A stretch of 21,074 nt of DNA, taken from NCBI GenBank assembly GCA_938048505.1, contig CALIUX010000079.1:1-21074 (forward strand). Reading direction: 5' to 3'. The position numbers and the translations under genes are program-made. The DNA is from an uncultured Pseudomonadales bacterium. GTDB taxonomy: Bacteria > Pseudomonadota > Gammaproteobacteria > Pseudomonadales > Cellvibrionaceae. Below the pieces are notes generated by a model. The model had not been told where the DNA came from. It saw nothing but the letters and a program-made list of their open reading frames with translations, and did not search any database. Positions within the stretch are counted from its first letter, which is position 1, and each line of letters begins with the position of its first letter. Below, in pieces: positions 15,681 to 21,074 of the stretch.

Positions 15681-16089
15681 AATTGTATCCTCTTGCGGAG
15701 TGAGCGGTGTAATATGAAATAGCTATAGAGCTTTATGGCAAATGCTATCTAAAGCGCTATTGATTGCCAGCACTGCAACGATAACAAGTATTGGCCGTTG
15801 TCAGTCAGGCAAAACATTCCCATTATACCCATGTCCAAGGTCTGTGAAACCAGAAAACGCAATTTCTATAGCTCATTGCTTTTTTGCCTATTACCTATTA
15901 CCTATTGATCATTGAGGCTGGTTTTGCCGTAAGGGCTCTGTTCCGCGAGTTCTGTTTGGGGCTTATTCATAAATAAAGCATAATAATGATGTTTATTTCT
16001 CTGCCTGCTGCGTGTCAATTGGTCATAGGCTAATACAATATACCGTTATGCAAGTGTTCTCCCTTAACGAATAGCCTGATAAAGAAAAA
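15681..16089. other. Divergent intergenic region (aminotransferase / ubiC)
   Basis: These 409 bases hold no coding sequence that I can support. They should contain promoters in both directions. Near the ubiC side a possible weak sigma-70 pair is GTGTCA (16012-16017), 16 bases, TACAAT (16034-16039). A short heptamer repeat lies at 15887-15907. The rest shows nothing distinctive. Confidence 0.45.
15887..15907. repeat. Three tandem heptamers CCTATTA
   Basis: CCTATTA at 15887-15893 and 15894-15900, followed by CCTATTG at 15901-15907. A short tandem repeat in non-coding DNA between divergent genes; no function is evident. Confidence 0.7.
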
Positions 16090-16656
16090 ATGGAATCTGA
16101 GCACCCCAATTCATTGCAAACAGACAAACCACTTGAAGCCGAGTTGTTTCAGACATCGGGCTATTTCCCTCAAATAACAGATGTCGTGTGGCTAAATTTA
16201 CCGCCTATTGTCCGCGTTTTATTGTCGACCGATGGTACTGTCACAAAGAGTTTAGAGGCGTACTTCTGGGAGCCTATTCATGTTGATTGTCAGTTACAAG
16301 CTCTTGTGCCCTCTCATCCTAATTTGCCGGTGACAGCAAATGAAAAACTATGGAAGAGGGAGGTAGCATTAACGGGTGCTCGTACACAGGTGACCTATGC
16401 TACGGCCTCCTCATTAGTGCGCGTGGCATGCTTACCTGAGGATGTGAAGCAGGCTTTAGAATGTGGTGAGCTGGGTATTGGTGGTGTTATTCGCCAATTG
16501 GGCCTTGAAACGTATCGCAAAATTGTAGCCGTGGGGCAATCTCCTCAAAATACTTCAACCCCTAAGCACGTTTGGCGAGCCTATAATCTTTTTTATGAAG
16601 GCCAAGCTTTGATGCACATTACGGAAACGTTTGATCTGATGCAGTTTACACGCTGA
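16090..16656 (+). CDS. ubiC: Chorismate lyase UbiC
   Basis: This encodes 188 residues, close to the usual 165-190 for UbiC, which splits chorismate into 4-hydroxybenzoate and pyruvate at the start of ubiquinone synthesis in the cytoplasm. The diagnostic stretch is LSTDGTVTKSLEAYFWEPI (45-63), followed by WKREVAL (88-94) with Arg90 in the position of the substrate-binding arginine. LGIGGVIRQLGLETYRK (128-144) matches the LG..PLG.LF region, and ITETF (177-181) has Glu179 as the likely catalytic-site glutamate. The residue matches to E. coli UbiC are by motif, not alignment. No signal peptide is present. The usual partner ubiA (the prenyltransferase) is not next to it; cvpA and purF follow on the same strand after 323 bases. 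ATG at 16090 has only an A-rich stretch upstream. Confidence 0.82.
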   Translation: MESEHPNSLQTDKPLEAELFQTSGYFPQITDVVWLNLPPIVRVLLSTDGTVTKSLEAYFWEPIHVDCQLQALVPSHPNLPVTANEKLWKREVALTGARTQVTYATASSLVRVACLPEDVKQALECGELGIGGVIRQLGLETYRKIVAVGQSPQNTSTPKHVWRAYNLFYEGQALMHITETFDLMQFTR

Positions 16657-16979
16657 AATTACGTTGCGCGTTAAGGTTAGCGCTTGAAGGCTATGTACTA
16701 TGGGCCACCTTTACATTTGCTGTTAGAGCGTTTGCTCTCTATTCTGAATGAAGGCTGGGCGATTCCTTCATGATTACTGGCACGCTGTTGCGTCTGTGTT
16801 TCTATTGCGAAGGTTCATGCAGCGTAAACATTTTTATCTCGATACGTTTTTAGGCATGTTTTTAGAGGAGCCCTCTGCTAGAATCGCGCCTTTCAATTTA
16901 CGCGATCAGTTGGCGCCGGCTGCTACGTTAGAACGACAAACGCAAAAAACGTGAAATACACTAAGTTGGTGCAACAAGT
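16657..16979. other. Intergenic region between ubiC and cvpA
   Basis: This stretch of 323 bases has no gene I can support. A 68-codon frame at 16748-16954 has no ribosome binding site or recognisable domain and overlaps a good promoter, so it is probably chance. An extended -10 element for cvpA lies at 16876-16884. Confidence 0.5.
16876..16884 (+). promoter_or_regulatory. Extended -10 promoter upstream of cvpA-purF
   Basis: TGCTAGAAT at 16876-16884 is an extended -10 (TG-n-TAGAAT), followed by the GC-rich TCGCGCC start region common in gammaproteobacterial promoters. The -35 region (about 16856-16861, ATGTTT) is weak, as is usual with extended -10 elements. It predicts a leader of roughly 90 bases before cvpA. 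Confidence 0.5.
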
Positions 16980-17489
16980 ATGAATTGGGCCGATTGGGCA
17001 ATTATTGGTATTTTGGTGCTGTCATCGACCATCGGTCTGGTGCGGGGCTTGTTAAAAGAGGCGTTTGCTCTCGCCGTATGGGTTGCGGCAATTATTGTTG
17101 CAAAAACGTTCAATGAAGAGTTGACGTTTTTACTGGTAAACGTCATTTCAACGCCTTCCTTGAGGGAGCTGGTGGCATTTGCCATTTTGTTTGTTTTGAC
17201 ATTGCTTGTTGGCGCAATGCTGAGCTACTTGTTGGGTGCGCTTGTCAAGATGACAGGTTTATCCGGTACAGATCGGTTATTGGGTATGTTATTTGGTGTG
17301 GCGAGAGGTTTTATTATCGTTATGCTGATCATCGTTTTTTTGCCTTCGTTATTACCTGTTGATCAAGACCCGTGGTGGCAAGAGTCAATGTTGGTGACAC
17401 ACTTATTATCATTCGAAAATTGGGCGAGTGATTTTTTCTCTGTAGTGGGAGATGAATTATCCGGCTTATTGAAAAAGTCAGAGCAGTAA
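16980..17489 (+). CDS. cvpA: CvpA family membrane protein
   Basis: This encodes 169 residues, typical for CvpA (about 162 in E. coli). Four hydrophobic segments are visible at about 5-21, 27-44, 63-88 and 103-123. The family signature between TM3 and TM4 is present as GLSGTDRLLGMLFGVARG (93-110). CvpA is an inner-membrane protein needed for colicin V production in E. coli and linked to envelope stress and bile tolerance; its molecular role is not settled. It lies just upstream of purF on the same strand, the classic gammaproteobacterial order. Here the gap to purF is 241 bases, with a hairpin inside. The ATG at 16980 is the first possible start after an in-frame TAA and has a poor ribosome binding site. 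Confidence 0.88.
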   Translation: MNWADWAIIGILVLSSTIGLVRGLLKEAFALAVWVAAIIVAKTFNEELTFLLVNVISTPSLRELVAFAILFVLTLLVGAMLSYLLGALVKMTGLSGTDRLLGMLFGVARGFIIVMLIIVFLPSLLPVDQDPWWQESMLVTHLLSFENWASDFFSVVGDELSGLLKKSEQ

Positions 17490-17510
17490 CAGTTTTTAAA
17501 GAGCAGTAAC
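17480..17510. repeat. Direct repeat AGAGCAGTAAC across the cvpA stop
   Basis: AGAGCAGTAAC occurs at 17480-17490 and 17500-17510, 20 bases apart; the first copy contains the cvpA stop codon. A weaker third copy (GCGCAGTAAAG) lies about 40 bases on. It probably reflects a local duplication. Confidence 0.6.
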
Positions 17511-17639
17511 CACTTTAATAAAAATCAGCATTTTTCAAGCGCAGTAAAGAACGGCGTTGCACTGATCAAAGAGAACGAGTGAAAGTAATAAGCAGTATGG
17601 ACCTTTGAATCAAAGGCATGCTGTTAAGTAATCAATAAT

Positions 17640-17672
17640 CATTCAATGTGGTGAGCATGGCTACATTGAATG
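17640..17672 (+). promoter_or_regulatory. Hairpin in the purF leader
   Basis: Arms CATTCAATGTGG (17640-17651) and CTACATTGAATG (17661-17672) pair over 12 positions with one G-T pair and a 9-base loop. There is no T tract after it, so it is not a normal intrinsic terminator. It may be an mRNA processing or stability element between cvpA and purF, or a regulator binding site. Confidence 0.45.
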
Positions 17673-17730
17673 TTGAATGAAAAGAAAATAGCGGGCGCTC
17701 GCCCCAATAGTCCTTTTTGAGGTTTAACAT

Positions 17731-19239
17731 ATGTGCGGCATTGTTGGGATTGTAGGTAAAAATAACGTGAATGTAGCGCTGTATGATGCGCTCACCATGT
17801 TACAACATAGAGGGCAAGACGCCGCCGGAATCATGACTTGCCACCATGGCAAGCTTGCTCAGCAAAAAGCCGTAGGGTTAGTGAAAGATGTTTTTCGCAC
17901 ACGTCATATGCAACGCCTAGAAGGGAAGATGGGAATAGGGCATGTGCGTTACCCTACTGCAGGTAGCTCAGGCCCTGCTTTGGCTCAACCTTTTTATGTT
18001 AATTCGCCTTATGGTATTGCTCTCGCGCATAACGGCAATCTCACTAATACAGAACAACTTCGCAAAGATTTATTTCTGTCTGATTTGCGTCATATCAATA
18101 CTGATTCTGATTCAGAAGTCTTATTGAACGTTTTGGCCCATGAAATTCAAGAACAGGGCAAGTTACGCCCTGAGCCGAGTGATATCTTTAAAGCCGTGGC
18201 AGGCTTGAATAAACGCGCAAGAGGCGGTTATGCGGTTGTAGCGTTATTGGCTAATCAGGGTGTCTTGGCGTTTCGTGATGCGCATGGTATCCGCCCGTTA
18301 GTTTTTGGGGTGAGAGAAACCGAAAAAGGCAAAGAGTACATGGTGGCCTCTGAGAGTGTTGCACTTGACGTGATGGGGTTTGACCTCATTCGTGATGTCG
18401 CGCCAGGAGAAGCTGTTTTTATTACCGAAGAAGGTGAGTTATACACTCAGCAATGTGCTGAAAATGCGCAGTTAAGCCCGTGCATTTTTGAGCATGTTTA
18501 TTTTGCTCGTCCTGATTCCATTATGGATGGTGTATCCGTATACAAGGCACGCCTTCGCCAAGGTGAACGTTTGGCTGATAAAATTCTGCGCCAGCGCCCT
18601 GAGCATGACATTGATGTAGTCATTCCTATCCCCGACTCAAGCCGTGTTGCTGGGCAGGCTTTGGCCCATAAACTGGGTGTTAAATTTAGAGAAGGCTTAG
18701 TTAAAAATCGCTATATTGGCCGCACATTTATTATGCCTGGCCAAAAACTGCGTAAAAAATCTGTTCGTCAAAAGCTGAACCCCATTGACTTAGAGTTCCG
18801 TGGCAAAAACGTTTTGCTGGTCGATGACTCTATTGTTCGTGGTACAACCTGCCAGCAAATTATTCAAATGGCGCGTGATGCCGGTGCAGCGAAAGTGTAT
18901 TTTGCCTCGGCTGCCCCAGCGGTGAAATACCCAAATGTATACGGCATTGATATGCCTTCAGTTGAAGAACTCATTGCCCATGGCCGTACCGATGATGAGG
19001 TTTGCCAAGAGATCGGTGCTGACTGGTTGATTTATCAAGACCTGAAAGATTTAATTGCAGCTTCGGGTGAGGGCAACCCAGACGTTCCACGTTTTGATTG
19101 TGCTGTATTTGATGGGCAGTACGTGACGGGTGATGTGGATGAAGAGTATCTTGCACGTTTAGATGCCGCACGTAACGATGGTGCGCAATCAGCAAATGAT
19201 GCTGGTGATAATGCTATGGTGGGTATTCAAAATAGCTAA
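17731..19239 (+). CDS. purF: Amidophosphoribosyltransferase PurF
   Basis: This encodes 502 residues, the usual length. PurF makes 5-phosphoribosylamine from PRPP and glutamine, the first committed step of purine synthesis in the cytoplasm. Cys2 (MCGIVGIVG) is the glutaminase nucleophile directly after the start Met, so the propeptide-less E. coli type is expected. The N-terminal glutaminase domain shows RHRGQD-type residues (QHRGQDAAG, 25-33), HVRYPTAG (71-78) and HNGNL (100-104). The C-terminal phosphoribosyltransferase domain has IPDSSRVAG (300-308), [10 protein letters not shown] (325-334) and the PRPP loop [13 protein letters not shown] (361-373, Asp365/Asp366). The iron-sulphur-binding cysteines of Bacillus-type PurF do not appear. 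The start is set by GAGG at 17719-17722. It lies 241 bases after cvpA and may be co-transcribed or have its own promoter. Confidence 0.97.
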   Translation: MCGIVGIVGKNNVNVALYDALTMLQHRGQDAAGIMTCHHGKLAQQKAVGLVKDVFRTRHMQRLEGKMGIGHVRYPTAGSSGPALAQPFYVNSPYGIALAHNGNLTNTEQLRKDLFLSDLRHINTDSDSEVLLNVLAHEIQEQGKLRPEPSDIFKAVAGLNKRARGGYAVVALLANQGVLAFRDAHGIRPLVFGVRETEKGKEYMVASESVALDVMGFDLIRDVAPGEAVFITEEGELYTQQCAENAQLSPCIFEHVYFARPDSIMDGVSVYKARLRQGERLADKILRQRPEHDIDVVIPIPDSSRVAGQALAHKLGVKFREGLVKNRYIGRTFIMPGQKLRKKSVRQKLNPIDLEFRGKNVLLVDDSIVRGTTCQQIIQMARDAGAAKVYFASAAPAVKYPNVYGIDMPSVEELIAHGRTDDEVCQEIGADWLIYQDLKDLIAASGEGNPDVPRFDCAVFDGQYVTGDVDEEYLARLDAARNDGAQSANDAGDNAMVGIQNS

Positions 19240-19285
19240 TCATCTTGATTGCTATTTGAAATAGCAGCTTAATTAAAGAGAAGTT

Positions 19286-19355
19286 AAAAATCATAAAAAA
19301 AACGCGATACTTAAAGTCACAACGCTTTAAGTATCGCGTTTTTTTTATGATTTTT
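19286..19355. terminator. Perfect 31-bp inverted repeat, bidirectional terminator
   Basis: Arms at 19286-19316 and 19325-19355 are exact complements over 31 bases, with an 8-base loop TCACAACG. The core CGCGATACTTAAAG is flanked by eight As on one side and eight Ts on the other, so each strand gives a stem followed by a U tract. It lies between the convergent purF and miaE genes and serves both. Confidence 0.93.
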
Positions 19356-19372
19356 TAATGGATGATAAACCA

Positions 19373-19951
19373 TTAATGCAAGGCAGCTTGAATCGGCAGC
19401 TGTTTGACAATGTCTGCTTCGGCATCTAGAAGAGTGTCGAGGCGTTGATCAACAATTTCTTGATCAAAATATAAGTAGGCAAGCTTAAGGAATAAGTCAT
19501 CGTGCCGTTTTTCGGATTCAGTAATCGCAAGGTAAAACTTCTTTAAATCGCCTGACGGTAAGGCCTCTGCAATTAAACCAAAACGCTCACAGCCTCGTGC
19601 TTCAACAATACTACCGACCAATAAGCGATCCAAAAAATATACATCGCTGCCCTTACGCATATGCTTGCGAAAACTATTAATGTAGGTGTCTTTGGTATCC
19701 GGTGCGAGGGTTAAGCCGCGGCTTTGCATCAGTTTTATGACGTCTCGAAAATGCACCATTTCTTCGATAGCCAAATCACTCATAGCGATAACAAGCTCTA
19801 CGCGGTCAGGGTAGTGACTCAGCATCGATATCGCCATACCACTGGCTTTTTTTTCAGCCGCTGCATGGTCTAATAAGAAGGTATCAAAATCGTCTAAAAC
19901 TGCCTCGACCCAAGCGGATGGAGTCGCATAGCGCAGTGATTGTTTATTCAT
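19373..19951 (-). CDS. miaE: tRNA-(ms2io6A)-hydroxylase MiaE
   Basis: This encodes 192 residues, in the normal MiaE range. MiaE is a ferritin-like di-iron oxygenase that hydroxylates the isopentenyl group of ms2i6A at tRNA position 37, using oxygen. The four-helix di-iron ligands are visible: Glu33 (HAAAEKKASG), Glu64 and His67 (AIEEMVHF), Glu117 (VEARGCERF) and Glu147 with His150 (TESEKRHDD). The VEARGCERF and SEKRHDD segments are characteristic of this family. The gene starts 12 bases after the LysR stop on the same strand, so the two are probably one transcript with LysR first. An AAGAGAACC stretch spanning the LysR stop may serve as the ribosome binding site. The terminator is the long inverted repeat just downstream. 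Confidence 0.9.
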   Translation of the reverse strand: MNKQSLRYATPSAWVEAVLDDFDTFLLDHAAAEKKASGMAISMLSHYPDRVELVIAMSDLAIEEMVHFRDVIKLMQSRGLTLAPDTKDTYINSFRKHMRKGSDVYFLDRLLVGSIVEARGCERFGLIAEALPSGDLKKFYLAITESEKRHDDLFLKLAYLYFDQEIVDQRLDTLLDAEADIVKQLPIQAALH

Positions 19952-19963
19952 AGGGTGGTTCTC

Positions 19964-20860
19964 TTAATTGGTGGCTCTCTTAAACGATTCTTTGAGTGCA
20001 TTTGCGACGGTTTTAGCCGCTGGGCCACTGGCATAGTGAGAGACTTGTACCAGAGATAAGGATAAATGTCTTTCGCCGTTAGGGTTAAGCGCCAATTTTA
20101 CAAGCTGACCAGACTGAAGTTGCTGGACGATAAAATGCTCAGGTAAAAAAGCAAAGCCTAGGCCCATTTCAACAGCGTGAATACTGGTTGCAAAATGACT
20201 AAATGTCCATCGCTGATGTGCGCCAAGCCAACCGGCATCTTGTTCCCGCTTTTGACCTGTGTCGCGAATAACAATTTGTCGGGCTGTACTCAAGTCAGCC
20301 TCAGTGACTACACCGTTTTTTTGGTTCAGTGCGGCGAGAGTATGGCCAGCTGATGCTACGGCATACATTTTGACTTGCATCAATGGGTCAGCTAAAAAAC
20401 CGGGTGGTATTTTAGCTGTAATGGCAATATGGGCCGCCCCACTCAGTAATGCCTCATCGGTCCCAGATAGTGTTGTTTCGAGAATTTTTACTCGTGTTCT
20501 AGGGTACTTTTGTGCAAGGACCTGTAAGGCTTCAAAGACAGGACTACGTGGTGCTAACGCATCTAATGCAATTGTGATGCTGTCTTCAACACCTGCTGCC
20601 ATGTCTTCGGCTATACGCTCCATCGTTAAAGCGTGTTTCAGTAGCTCATCTGCATGACGGTACAACGTTTGCCCAGCTGCTGTAATAACGGCTTTGCGTC
20701 CTTGTTGCTCTAGCACAGGCGATGCTAAATGTTGGGCCATTTGCTGCATGCCGTAGCTTACGCTGGACTGGCTCTTGTTGAGTACTTCGGCAGCTTTTGC
20801 ATAGCTTCCCTCATCTACAACTGTTTTAAATGTGAGCCATTGTTCTAGTGTGATTTTCAT
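19964..20860 (-). CDS. LysR-family transcriptional regulator
   Basis: This encodes 298 residues, the standard LysR size. The N-terminal winged helix-turn-helix is clear: FKTVVDEGSYAKAAEVLNKS (11-30) and QSSVSYGMQQMAQHL (31-45), then a linker helix to about 90. The effector-binding domain (about 92-290) follows, starting DSITIALDALAP. The effector is not known; the family fold binds small molecules between two Rossmann-like lobes. Its transcript appears to continue into miaE. The upstream region holds a TATCGA / TCGATA inverted repeat that overlaps where its own -35 would lie, as expected for autorepression, and probably controls a divergent gene beyond the window end. That neighbour would be its best clue to function. 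Confidence 0.9.
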   Translation of the reverse strand: MKITLEQWLTFKTVVDEGSYAKAAEVLNKSQSSVSYGMQQMAQHLASPVLEQQGRKAVITAAGQTLYRHADELLKHALTMERIAEDMAAGVEDSITIALDALAPRSPVFEALQVLAQKYPRTRVKILETTLSGTDEALLSGAAHIAITAKIPPGFLADPLMQVKMYAVASAGHTLAALNQKNGVVTEADLSTARQIVIRDTGQKREQDAGWLGAHQRWTFSHFATSIHAVEMGLGFAFLPEHFIVQQLQSGQLVKLALNPNGERHLSLSLVQVSHYASGPAAKTVANALKESFKRATN

Positions 20861-20907
20861 AAAAAAACCTGCTGTGGCCTTTGAATATGACTCATTTATA
20901 ATGAAAT

Positions 20908-20936
20908 TATCGAAAATTTTGTTCTTTTTGTCGATA
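20908..20936. promoter_or_regulatory. Probable LysR operator
   Basis: TATCGA (20908-20913) and its complement TCGATA (20931-20936) are separated by 17 bases, with flanking A and T runs extending the dyad. The T-rich inverted repeat upstream of a LysR gene fits the usual operator position. Reading leftwards, TATAAA on the minus strand (about 20895-20900) is a plausible -10 of the LysR promoter. Confidence 0.45.
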
Positions 20937-21034
20937 TTTTTGCATCAATTGACCAGAAAAATCGTTATAGACTGATCTCAATGCTTTGGTTTGCACCGCA
21001 TGTAGTGCAGCAAGTCAAAGGTGTATTCAATAAG

Positions 21035-21074
21035 GCTATTTCATAAAAGCTATCTCATAACGACCATTTCACAA
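21035..21074. repeat. Degenerate 12-mer repeated with a 14-base period at the window end
   Basis: GCTATTTCATAA (21035-21046), GCTATCTCATAA (21049-21060) and ACCATTTCACAA (21063-21074) recur every 14 bases. The first two differ at one position, the third at three from the first. The array is cut by the window end. Confidence 0.5.

Noticed and set aside
16748..16954. 68-codon frame upstream of cvpA
   Set aside because: No ribosome binding site, no known family, and it contains the strong extended -10 element for cvpA.
16940..16954. Possible PurR box (ACGCAAAAAACGTGA) before cvpA
   Set aside because: Only the left half ACGCAAA fits; the right half lacks the palindromic TTTGCGT, so it is not a convincing operator.
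1..21074. CRISPR arrays, tRNA or rRNA genes, intact insertion sequences
   Set aside because: None was recognised: no regular spacer-repeat units, no cloverleaf-like gene, no rRNA stretch, and no complete transposase frame.

Overview
The window is about 21 kb of bacterial chromosome, most likely from a marine gammaproteobacterium of the Cellvibrionales type (Saccharophagus or Teredinibacter relatives). This placement is inference. It rests on Ser-rich linkers after lipoprotein signals, a cvpA-purF pair, ubiC, miaE, a type Ic aspartate aminotransferase, and c-type cytochrome proteins of the DUF1592/DUF1552 kind. No rRNA, tRNA, CRISPR array or intact mobile element was seen.

Region 1 (1-2896) is AT-rich and gene-poor. 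It holds the C-terminal end of a secreted Asp-rich calcium-binding (thrombospondin type 3-like) protein with a C-terminal membrane/sorting tail. Two small unrecognised genes follow: a membrane-anchored 139-residue protein and a soluble 135-residue acidic protein. About 800 bases without an intact gene come next, in which the minus strand carries what looks like the broken C-terminus of a tyrosine recombinase. It reads as accessory DNA.

Region 2 (2897-6640) is a tight three-gene operon with overlapping stops and starts: a periplasmic di-heme cytochrome c peroxidase, a membrane histidine kinase with a helical periplasmic sensor (DAHL-like), and a response regulator made of two receiver domains, the second with Glu in place of the phospho-acceptor Asp. 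A 12-bp hairpin closes the operon. It looks like a redox or peroxide-linked signalling unit and is the most interesting system here.

Region 3 (6836-10384) has an rRNA m5C methyltransferase (minus), a lipoprotein with one CXXCH haem motif (plus), and an LpxH-like metallophosphoesterase (minus).

Region 4 (10385-14383) encodes a large lipoprotein with cytochrome c and the DUF1587/1595/1592/1588/1585 domain series, carrying an extra Cys-rich insert. A Tat-exported DUF1552 protein follows it. The pair ends at a strong bidirectional terminator. Together with the CXXCH lipoprotein it suggests an extracytoplasmic redox function with unknown substrate.

Region 5 (14403-21074) is mostly housekeeping: aspartate aminotransferase (minus), chorismate lyase UbiC, CvpA, PurF (plus), a 31-bp perfect inverted repeat serving as a shared terminator, then MiaE and a LysR regulator as a minus-strand operon (LysR first). 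The window ends in the LysR upstream region, which has a probable operator.
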